DNA of 64,000 nt from Asparagopsis taxiformis (taxonomy: Eukaryota > Rhodophyta > Florideophyceae > Bonnemaisoniales > Bonnemaisoniaceae). The notes under the pieces are model-generated. The model had not been told where the DNA came from. It did no database searches and was given only the letters and a program-made list of their open reading frames with translations. Of this stretch, positions 55,194-64,000 are shown in pieces; position 1 is the first letter of the stretch, and each line of letters starts with the position of its first letter. Location: assembly GCA_030407315.1 (NCBI GenBank), contig JALQPE010000775.1, positions 1 through 64,000 of the forward strand, in the 5' to 3' direction. Position numbers and translations under genes: made by a program.

Positions 55194-58100
55194 GTGATAC
55201 CGAACATGTGGCAGCTTAGTTGTAGAATATGAAGTTGGGCTGTAATTTCGAACTAGCCAAATGAATTGAGAGATTTGTCGTAATAAAGGCGATGGTTGTA
55301 TTTGTTCATGTGACAGCGTTACATTTCGACTTGGAGGCATAATTTATTAGACTATAAAGAATGTTGTGCCTGCGCAGACACTAGAGTTGGCATGTCGCCT
55401 GGTTGTATGGATATCCCAACGGAGCGGAGCCGATTGGCATATGGATATTCCAACATAATTTACAGTGGTTGTATTTCCAGATTTCTTGTCGCCAGGCTGA
55501 CCACCAGCGTGGCGGAAAGATCTATATACATTCTCGAGGGTAACGCATGTAGCGCTCACATCACAACTGCGTTGTTACATCTGTCCGGCAGTAGACGTCA
55601 ATCGCTCACACATGCGACCATACACAGTTGAGTCTTATACCGTGTTCTCCAACTGTGACGAGATACTGTAAGACAAAAATACAACAATGAAACCATTCCG
55701 CCAATCGTGCAGTCCATAGACTCGATTGGCAACCCAGTAACTCACAACCAAGCAGTGCCCTGCAACGCTCATGCTGACCACTTTTGCACAGGACGCAAAT
55801 GACAATCATCCTAGGCTCGAGCTCATTCTTCCGACCCTCAATTTGCATGTTGTCGCTCAATGATCCTGTCAAGTGCCTTCACGCGGGATCCTATTCTTCT
55901 CGTATATGCTGCACGCATTACGATCATACATCCAGCCACGGTCCAAATTTGCAGCAATCAGATGAGCCGTGTGTCATGTTACCATCATCATAGCCCGACC
56001 GGCCGTCACGTAAATCAATGCCAACATGAAATAGCAGCTGTGTATTCGGAGTGAAGCGTGTCACATCACAATTAGAATGCGCGCCCTAGACGCACCAGTG
56101 TGCGGATTGACTTTTGACATCTTCACGTCTCCCGCTCCGAGATTTAACGCACACACTTCTGACATCCAAACCATGCGCACAGCGGCTTTCAATATTCAGC
56201 ACCAATCAACCACCGCATTGTCACTTGTTCTGTGTCACTCATCATCTGTTCTCGTCAAAACCATGCAAGTGTTGTAACTACCCCGCGATCTACACGCCAT
56301 CTCCCCGTCGCCTCGGCGCCTCTAGACCACGATGGCAATCGGACACATCACCTAAAAACACGGCAATCGCATATAACACAGTTCCCAAACTACAAAGGAA
56401 GACCCATTGCTCCGCTTAGGAACCGTCATTTTCGTTAAAGTCGCCAGCGAATTTGCTACCGCCTCTCACTACTGCCCGTCATTGCATGCCACGCTGATGG
56501 CGGCATGGTGATTTCCACCGCAGGAAGTGTCGCGGCTTATGGGTCAGCTATTCCTCGATTGATATCAGTATCATCTCAGCGGTGATTTACTTATGACCCC
56601 CGCCTTTCTCCGAGAAAATAAGCAGTATTTGCTGTCGTACCATCGCGTGGAGCGCTATATGGAGGTGAGAAAAGGGGTGAGGAATCATGAGTAAGCGCGT
56701 GAGGGTCGTACAGGAGTCAACTCTATAAAATTGTATACGTTCATTGGTGATAAGTTGACGGATCATAAATCAAATGCGTGTGGGAGCTTTCCATCACTCT
56801 TATGATTGCGTTTGAAATTAGTATTCGCGCCTGTTACGATCGCTAATGAGAGCGCAAACTCGAGACCCACCACTGAAACATCAACTTGCAGATCAAAACC
56901 TTCGCTATACGCTCGCACTAGTACCCTTGTTACCACACTATGATGCCCAATCGGCGCAGCATAGATAGAACCGTTACAAGCATAACAAGGAGCCTAGTTG
57001 GATAGTGGCGGTGTATCGACGAGACTTGCCACAAAATGCAGATTAACTCGACTATATAGGCACAATACCAACGTGTTGCGCGCGCTGTCCATCGCAGTGT
57101 TGGAGCTTAGAATAGGCGTCATTCGTCATCGACCAACATGGGACCATCACGAAAAGTTTCCGCTTAGCAGTGCAGGGGACCAATTCCATGACTTTGAAGG
57201 TGTGCTTTTCCGGAGCGCTTCGGGGAAAATTGTCATCTGTGCGTGCGAGACGAAACCCTCCAATCTTAGCGCGTATGCCGTTCGCAGAGGATTTCGCAAT
57301 GGACAAGCTGCGCGAACCGGCAACCAATGAATTGAGCACCTCCTGGGGCGTTGCAAATTCTGTACCCGACAATCGCTCATTCATGAAACATGTATCACGA
57401 ATGACCGATCAAAATTTGCTGCCACGCACGCGGTGTAATCGCAGGGATGCGCTGAGTACAGCAACCGATCAGAGTTGCACAGAGTGTGTGGCGGGGCGAT
57501 GTGGCATGTGCACCACGTGTGCAGTGGTCTCGGCGGCAGAGCAGTACGCAGAATTCGGTTTTAGATGTCAGCGCCAAAGTTGTTTCGTTCTCGGCAGTAT
57601 CTACCCACGACAATGATTTGCATGTTTCATCGCAGGCAATACAGGTGCCGCTATTCGATCGAATTTGATCCGGAACATCTGCGCCGAGACTCAGCTTGAC
57701 ATGTTGGGATCAACGGCTATGTGGCTGTAGAATGTATCAGACATGATTCAATGCGTGATGAGATCGCCGGTGGTTGTTGCTTGGCTGCGGAGGGGGCCAT
57801 TGGCGTCTTCGAGTGCCGGTCGAGGGGTGGGCAGCGCGTCCGTGCCTTGTGAGTAAATGAAATCGAATTCCATAAAAGTTATTCATTTTATTTTGCGCAC
57901 GTGATCGCACAGTCTTGAACACTGACGCGGACTCAGCAGTGCCCTCAAACGTTGCGAGGAACTATTACGCCATCGATTGCCTAGTTGCGCGGCCGCGCAG
58001 AGACGAATTACTGCACAGCAATCGATGTCCGCCCCATCGTCCCAGCACGATGAATGAACGCATGGTGCGTGCGCTGCCACACAACCGCCTTCCATTTTCC

Positions 58101-58800
58101 GAGATACCCAACTGAAAATTCAGATACGAAGTTCCTCATCGTCGGCTCCGCATGCAATGCTGCTATGCTTTGACTACACGCTTGTTCAACGTTATCAATA
58201 TGTTTCCAAATCTTTACGACTATACATACGGGTACTCGTACGATAAAATTTCTCAAACAACGCTCTGCACTCTCTCCATTGTCATCCCTATCAATACATC
58301 GCTGTTGTCGAACAAAATCCAGCCCATCTCAAGATGTCTTTTTAGTTCTTCTACACTAGTGCACCCAACAATCCCTTCTCATCTTCACACCGCACCATCA
58401 TCCCTCATATCTACCTGCCATGCAGCATCGACCCTCCTGTGATGATCTAGTCTACGACGATACGTCCCTCATACGATGATCACACACACTCTCCCCATCC
58501 TTATTGAACCGTTGCAGTTCAAAAGCATTTCTCTTGTTGTCCCTTAGCACGGTACAAATTGATGTGCATGCATCAATATCTAAATCAGGGCATTTGTAGT
58601 GGAGTGTTTCTTCACTCCTGGAAGCCTCTCCAGTCACAGATATTGTTTGAAGGACGAACAATTTCAGCCAAGCGCGATGAATGCATCATACAGCATAAAC
58701 ATTCACCATTGTTTCCTAAGTTAAACTTTCTTCTAGATTGGATTTTGAAGGTTGGTTTATTGAGACCAATTAACAATATTTACATCTCTCTTGATACAAC
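55194..58800. other. Intergenic; includes duplicated block, no supported gene
   Basis: Overlapping ORFs around 57052-57384 (minus) and 57170-57616 (plus) cannot both be real, and neither shows a domain. Apart from the block at 55840-56999 I see no repeat or RNA gene. Confidence 0.4.
55840..56999. repeat. Duplicated non-coding block, copy B, with about 800 extra bases
   Basis: Matches 1437-1795 at 55843-56085 and again at about 56910-56995. The bases between these two parts are absent from copy A and may be an insertion. No coding frame is shared. Confidence 0.55.
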
Positions 58801-59259
58801 CTAGGCAGAACTGCGGTAGAATCTGCGGCGGCGGTTGGTTTCACGGCCTACAGAGGTTGGGGAAGAGCCATCACCTTGCTCGAACTGGTGCCTACGGCGT
58901 TTACCAGGAGCTGAACGAGTGTTTGGCGCTGTGGAGCTGCCGCTGTTCTTATTGGTGGAATGATTTCTCGGCTTCCTATTCCTGTTCCGTCGGCGCTGTG
59001 ACCTATTCTTTCCTTCCCGCGCAGGTTGACTTTCCGCATTGTCCTCTTGTGGGCTAACTTTTTCATTTTTGTTCAAATCCAAACCCTTTCCTGCTGTACC
59101 CTCAGGCCTTTTCTGTACCTCCGAGTTCTTCTTACCGCCTTCCTTTCTCTCCTTTTCCAAGCGCTCCTTTTCCTTTCTTTCCGCGATCATTTCATCCAGC
59201 GGACGATCAATGTTGATCGGGTAGACCGTGTTCAACGACCGAATGTGTAGGAGAGTCAT
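58801..59259 (-). CDS. Small Arg-rich protein with UAP56-binding-like motif
   Basis: 152 residues from ATG 59259. The N-terminus contains INIDRPLDEMIAERKEKERLEKE, a short motif similar to the UAP56-binding motif of mRNA-export adaptors (LDxxI followed by charged residues), then a charged Lys/Glu helix. The C-terminal half is rich in Arg, Asn, Ser and Gly (KNRSQRRRNRNRKPRN, GKRRRHQ, NRRRRFYRSSA), as in RNA-binding tails. A nuclear RNA-processing or export adaptor is plausible from composition, but no folded domain is present, and upstream exons cannot be excluded. Confidence 0.55.
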   Translation of the reverse strand: MTLLHIRSLNTVYPINIDRPLDEMIAERKEKERLEKERKEGGKKNSEVQKRPEGTAGKGLDLNKNEKVSPQEDNAESQPAREGKNRSQRRRNRNRKPRNHSTNKNSGSSTAPNTRSAPGKRRRHQFEQGDGSSPTSVGRETNRRRRFYRSSA

Positions 59260-59277
59260 TTTGATGCAATGGAAAGA

Positions 59278-59703
59278 CTAAAGGAATGCGGGATGCGGGA
59301 TGATGGAGATGAATTGGTAGTGGTTCTGAGGAGGAAACGTGGAGAATTGGTTAAATATGGACTGGATGGTGCGTGGAATATCATCTGAAGGAGAGGGTTC
59401 AATTTTGTTAGCTGATACTGAGGATGAGAAGAGAGCATTATTGAGACGTCTTGGTTCAGTTTCGATGCATGTGGGTGGGAAGGAGGAGAGAATGAATGAC
59501 ATAATTTGCATAATCTCAGTTTGTATTGGCGGGTAAATGTGAGAGGGGAAGGAACATTGAGAAAATTTCAGTGCCTCCAGTTTGCATTGATCTGTACAGC
59601 ATGGATCGGTGCCCCCGTAGCATACATATACGTATGAAATATTTTCGTTGTCCATCTGTGACCAGGGGCGTGCGGTAACACACCTGTAAGCCATACACGT
59701 CAC
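59278..59703 (-). CDS. Hypothetical protein, 141 residues
   Basis: Open frame just upstream of the Arg-rich gene on the same strand. It is Ser/Pro/Ile-rich with several Cys (DPCCTDQCKLEALKF), then PSHIYPPIQTEIMQIMSF and SDDIPRTIQSIFNQF. It could be an independent small gene or a 5' exon of the following one. I do not recognise it, and the start is uncertain. Confidence 0.3.
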   Translation of the reverse strand: MTCMAYRCVTARPWSQMDNENISYVYVCYGGTDPCCTDQCKLEALKFSQCSFPSHIYPPIQTEIMQIMSFILSSFPPTCIETEPRRLNNALFSSSVSANKIEPSPSDDIPRTIQSIFNQFSTFPPQNHYQFISIIPHPAFL

Positions 59704-60314
59704 TCATTTTAGATCATAGATCTTGAAATATCTTTTATGGTAAAAAGATACGTACTACCAGTGAGAATACACTCAAGCTATAGTTTTAAATTTTAAAAAA
59801 ATCTGAGCTTTCATCTCAATATTACCAACAAAGTATGCAATGTTGAAAACCAGTCGTGACTGTCCTTCAAAACACGGCAGTCATCAGTTCTTTCGAGCTA
59901 AGCTGTCGAACAACTAATGGAAATTTTACATCTTGTTTTCCCTATCCAAGACGTATATCGACAAACTTCAATCATTCTTTGGATACTTCACTTCACCCCC
60001 AACATCTATATATTTTCTACGCAATGTAAGACTCCATTTACAACAATTTACACAGTACTTCATACCTCCGTCATCGACACTACAATTTCTTTACAGAAAT
60101 CAGGACGGAAGCAGAGTTGTTCTGCTATGGAGCTCCGTTATACATAGTATGATTTAAAAAAGCCCTACGAGTCTTCCTACTTGAAAAATGCAAAAAAAAA
60201 TTAGGGGACAGCCTCAAAAAGTCATCATTTAAACACTGGATTTCCATCAAGTCTTCGATTCATACAATTTAAATTCGAGAATGATGACAAAAGAGATTCC
60301 TATCATCGTTGGAA

Positions 60315-60946
60315 CTACAAAGTAAAAAGCTTACTACCTTCTAGAACTGAAATCTGACATAGATTTGAAACAGCATGGAAAACACTTGAATGATTTGAAA
60401 GAGAATGCCTGGAAACATCTGAAGTAGCTTTGAAAGCTTTGATTCGATCGTTCAAGGTTTCATGGTGGGCAAGATGTAGACTTGAGGTACGAGAATCTTT
60501 TCCTGGTGTGACGAGAACACAACGCTAATCGTTATAGCCTCTATCTCCTAAAAACACTTCTCCTGGAAGAAGTTCTTTTTCCAGACCATCACGAAATATT
60601 TTAACGGATGGGTAGGATCCACAAGGATATGGACCGTTTACCCATACGACATGACCTGTAGAAGTGCTGAATCCTATTTCATATCGCAGACCTGGTCCCC
60701 TGAATTTTTGACTGTACCACATTGAATTGAACGGAGAAGGTTCTTGAATACGACAGTCAGTTCCATCGACGGTCATGACACAAGAAGTTTCATTAGGCCT
60801 CACGCCCGAAAACCTTTCACCATCGTTTATCTGAAATCATTGGTTAGATAAGAATTCCTACAATATATAATGAGGAAGATACGTACCACTTAAAAGTTCG
60901 AAAAAGCTTCAATCGTTATCCACACCCATTTCCGAAAGGTTTTTCC
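60315..60946 (-). pseudogene. DDE (Tnp_4/Harbinger-like) transposase fragment
   Basis: Read from right to left: FRKWVWITIEAFSN, directly abutting the LTR at 60947; a small intron (GTACGT...TTTCAG, about 60835-60885); INDGERFSG; VMTVDGTDCRI (first Asp); MWYSQKFRGPGLRYEIGF; GSYPSVKIFRDGL; FLGDRGYND (second Asp); a premature stop at 60525; then LAHHETLNDRIKAFK (Glu region) and HSSVFHAVSNLCQ, ending at 60315. The motif order is that of DDE_Tnp_4 transposases. An in-frame TAA before the intron and the stop at 60525 make it inactive, and the 5' part is displaced by the LTR insertion. Confidence 0.75.
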
Positions 60947-62184
60947 TGTGGTGCAATACCACGTGGCGGTACGCCTGCGCGACGTGTAATGTCGCAAAAT
61001 TCGTAATTTATTGTCAAATTTTATTTTTCATAAGTGGTCTAATTTTTCGCACCACAGTGAATCACTGGGCACAACACACGTGTAACCAGTGGTACACTTT
61101 TATGTACACTGACACTAACTGTTGTACAACACACTCACACTGCGTGGACCGCGCTGGCCATGCAACCCACTTAGGGTTTTTCCGACCGCCCTACTGTACC
61201 AGTATTTAGCCTATCCCCTGACAACCGTAGAAGTTCACTTAGGGCTAACCACCGTGCTTTAACATAGTATTTATTTTACGGCGGATCGCCCAGTTCTTCG
61301 ATTGTAAAGCGCCGGAAGTTCGGTTGTCATTTTGCTCCCAAGGTGCGTTTCGCCGTCTGAGTCAGCCTGCTTCTCCCTTGGCTATAGTACTTGGCACCCT
61401 TCCGGTACCCGTTCGTCGCTGATCCAGCGTTTGCACTTGGCACTCCACCCGCTGTATCAGCATTATCCCTTACCACGCGCGACCTGTGGCGCGCGTGCCC
61501 CTCTATCAGGAGTCTTCAGCCTCTTGGTGTACCACCGGACCTGATCGTGTCGCTTCGATCCCATCCTGCGGATCGCAGTAACTGTTTTCCTACTCAGCCT
61601 GTGGCTATAGTGCGTGACACAAGTACGGCCCTACTCTTACCGCTGTACCAGCGCCTCTGGCATCGCCATCTCGCTGTATCAGCTTCTCCTCTGCCCTTCC
61701 AGGGTCTCTTACCTGCACGTGCCTCTCGTGGTTCACGTGCCCATTCACCCCTTTTCCACCTATCAGGTACCCTCATCTGCTTGTAGACCACCATTAAAGC
61801 TGTATCAGCTCCCCTTCATTTCCTTCTCGACCGTTGGTCATTCCCCTCACACACTAAGTGTCCGTTGACACCCGGTGTATCACCCGTCACACAGTACCAC
61901 TTCAGTGCACCACTGATCCAGTGTTTGCGCTATCCCTTCTACCCCTTTAGGGTTGGCCTGACAAGCCAATCTCTCACCTGCAAAGCAGTATCACTTGAAC
62001 CAAGATTCTCGACGTACCGTCTGTGTGGCCTTACAACCCCACAGTCAAGCAGGCGATCCGCCTTAGCTCTACCACCTCTACCCTGAGCCTGACTACTGAG
62101 ACAGGAGGGCTCGAACACCTTGCGGTGCTTAGCCGAATCGGCTCTCTACCCTAAGTCGAATCGACAGCTCGGCATTGCACTACA
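60947..62184 (+). mobile_element. 5' LTR of an LTR retrotransposon, 1238 bases
   Basis: TGTGGTGCAATA...CATTGCACTACA, the same length as and near-identical to the solo LTR at 14716-15953. Here a primer-binding site and gag follow, so it is the upstream LTR of an element running rightwards. The far LTR is not in the window. Confidence 0.9.
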
Positions 62185-62185
62185 T

Positions 62186-62200
62186 TGGTCTCTCGACCTA
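62186..62200 (+). other. Putative tRNA primer-binding site
   Basis: TGGTCTCTCGACCTA starts one base after the LTR end. TGG complements the CCA of a tRNA 3' end, and position and form are as expected. The primer tRNA is not identified. Confidence 0.6.
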
Positions 62201-62230
62201 GAATCTTGACCAAGTTCATCTGATACTCAA

Positions 62231-63461
62231 GATGGTTCCGCCCAAGGCCGGAACGTCGAAAGCCTCGACACGAGCAGGATTGCTGTCGGTTCGACGACTG
62301 GAAAACTGGAAGCTCGAAACGATGCTTTGGGATCCGCGGCTGTACCAGCCCGTAGTCCAGAACTAGCCACAATGGCGAAGTGTCATGAGATGAACGAGAA
62401 CCTTCGCGATGAAGTTCTGGAGATGTTTGATTCTGAATTTGAGAAGCTGAACCAGGAACTGGAAGCAATTCGGAGTAATTCCTTTGCGGTCATCAACGAG
62501 CTGGCCGGTCGCCTTACCGTTCTTGAAGCCCACAAGCCAGGCAGTGATGCCAACAAAGACATACGTGAGCTCCGACAAGATGTCAACCAACTCCTCGAAG
62601 GTCGTAACAACCTTGCCTAAGAAATGGACATGCGGTTCACTCGTGTTTCTGACCGGCTGTCATCCTTGGAGATAAACAATGGTGTGGTACACACTGATGT
62701 TAAGCCAAAACTCGAATCGAAAAGCAAGCGCAGTGCGCGGAAGCTCGAGCATCAGCGAGTATCTCGCAGTTCTTATGACTCTCCAGAGTCGACATCCGAG
62801 TCGGAAAATTCACCCCGGTCCTCAGGATCGGAACAACATGCATTCATAATGCGCCCAAGGAAGCCCGATCGTCCGCCTAAGACCCGCCGCTCCCATGGAG
62901 TATCACGAAAGATAGGTCCTCGATTCGCCGGTTTGAAAGAGATTCGGCCGACCAACCATCTCTATGATCATGTGTTGTCGTATCGAACCTACCGTCTCGA
63001 TGATACATCGTAGGGTCGCTCTTCCCGTAGCACAGGTGAGGTCCGTGACTTAATCAAGAGGATGGAACTCAAGTTGAGCAAGCATCACTTTTCTGGATCA
63101 GACCCCATCATGGTTCTTGATTTCTTGGCACGATTCGTGCGAGAAGCGAATATCCAAGAGATGTCGCAGGCACAAGCTTTCATTGCCTTACCTTCATTCC
63201 TCTTCGGGTTTGCCCAGAGTCAATATGGGTCAGGAGTGTGAGATGGTTTCACCTGAGGAAGGTGGTTGTCTCCAGCTGGCCTGAAGCAGTACAATATCTT
63301 CTCCGGAACTATGCGCAGTCCCCAAACATTGGCAATGCTATTAGCGATTTGCGGAAACGCGACAGAAGCACGATGAATCGGAACGCGAGTATGCCACCCG
63401 CCTGAACCAGGTGTGGAACCACGTTAGTTCTAGAAGTAGCTGGTACGAGCCACGGACACGC
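62231..63461 (+). pseudogene. Retrotransposon gag, degenerate
   Basis: Capsid-type structural protein. One frame carries helical coiled coil (MNENLRDEVLEMF, EFEKLNQELEAIRSN), then a TAA at 62618, RVSDRLSSLEINN, a Ser/Arg-rich linker, a TAG at 63011, and the conserved part HHFSGSDPIMVLDFLARFVREAN...AQAFIALPSFLFGFAQSQY, followed by further stops and frame changes (AVPKHW; a HED-like KHDESE...YATRLNQVWN region at 63360-63420). The segment FSGxDPxxVLDFLxRFxxEA is gag-like. It ends where a new LTR-like sequence begins. Confidence 0.7.
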
Positions 63462-64000
63462 TGTCCTTAACGAAACGAAACGAAACGAGCAGTCCACCCG
63501 CTGGTGTTTTGACTGTATTGTTAGGTAGGAAGGTAGAGTGGTTAGCGAGTAGACACGAGCGTCACGACGCAACAATCCACGCGAGGATTACGTTAGCACA
63601 CGAGGTGGTACGTCACCGGAGGCGCTCTCGACCAAGCCCGGAGGCACTACACGCAATCAGCCTTACGTGCGGCGATGGGTAGGGAGTACGCAGCTCGACG
63701 GAGACGAAGCCTCGTTAGGCAAAACGTAAACGTAAACGTAGAAGTCAGTCGTAGACTAGAGCCGTTGCTCGATCGTTGTCTTGTCCCCTTTCCCTCCCGG
63801 CACGATGCCAATACCTATATAGCCACGATGGCATCGCTTTACAGTGTAAACACTGCTCGTAACGTCCCCGAATGGGAAGGGACCTTGTGGGTCACACGTA
63901 GGGACCCGTTGGTCCGTTGGCCGTTGCCAATACGTTCGTTGCACACGTGTGCAGGTTGCGCGCGCGCATGCGCCAGCAATGTTCGTTCATTGCTGTCGCC
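63462..64000 (+). mobile_element. Putative second LTR retrotransposon end inserted in gag
   Basis: TGTCCTTAACGAAACG starts abruptly within gag and is followed by non-coding sequence with short AACGAAACG and GTAAAC repeats, a TATATAG promoter-like box at about 63819 and paired motifs such as GATGCCAATACC/ACGATGGCATCG. It continues past the window edge, so the LTR assignment rests on one end only. Confidence 0.35.

Noticed and set aside
57052..57616. Overlapping 110- and 148-codon ORFs on opposite strands
   Set aside because: Mutually overlapping and without recognisable domains; neither can be preferred.

Overview
The window is eukaryotic nuclear DNA: mostly non-coding, dense in transposable elements, with a few genes that have none or one or two very short introns (83 and 88 bases where they can be defined). 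A carbohydrate sulfotransferase, compact genes and heavy transposon load would fit a multicellular red alga of the carrageenophyte kind, but this is an inference, since nothing in the window identifies a species.

Layout. 1-14.7 kb is the host-like part: two paralogous six-finger C2H2 zinc-finger genes (1953-2814 and 7813-8813, minus), a Golgi-type sulfotransferase (5680-6738, minus), and a Pro/Ala-rich four-pass membrane protein (12581-13457, plus) whose paralogue lies at 54475-55193. Between them are long stretches with no gene I can support. A 1238-base solo LTR with a 5-base target duplication is at 14716-15953.

17.7-51.5 kb is a nested block of mobile DNA bounded by two inverted, nearly identical copies of a Plavaka-like (CACTA-related) DNA transposon: copy 1 (17707-22624, plus, frameshifted and cut by a retroelement) and copy 2 (transposase 46567-49608, minus, intact 1013 residues). 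The outer ends of this 33.8 kb block abut two halves of one apparent minus-strand gene (5' half 51539-53148, 3' half 16544-17706). Their codon phases match across the block, so the whole block looks like one composite insertion that split the gene. Inside it are a decayed chromodomain-carrying Ty3/Gypsy retroelement on the minus strand, with a long coiled-coil ORF on its opposite strand (23628-26580); a deleted transposon-like segment (31519-33.6 kb); and two large unusual genes.

Those two genes are the most interesting content. 33885-38219 (minus) encodes a ParB-like domain, long acidic linkers and a split 2-oxoglutarate/Fe(II) oxygenase domain. 40345-43545 (plus) encodes a beta-class amino-methyltransferase of DNA type (DPPY and FxG motifs) fused to a C-terminal SET domain. 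They are transcribed divergently and surrounded by four copies of a ~200-base repeat that holds a 12-bp-stem hairpin and a 14-base perfect palindrome. Together they look like a transposon-borne DNA and chromatin modification cassette.

51.5-64 kb returns to host-like DNA with a second solo LTR (51589-52585), the second four-pass membrane gene, a small Arg-rich protein gene (58801-59259), and a nest of elements at the right edge: a DDE transposase pseudogene cut by an LTR retrotransposon (LTR 60947-62184, primer-binding site, gag pseudogene), itself apparently cut by another LTR-like sequence from about 63462.
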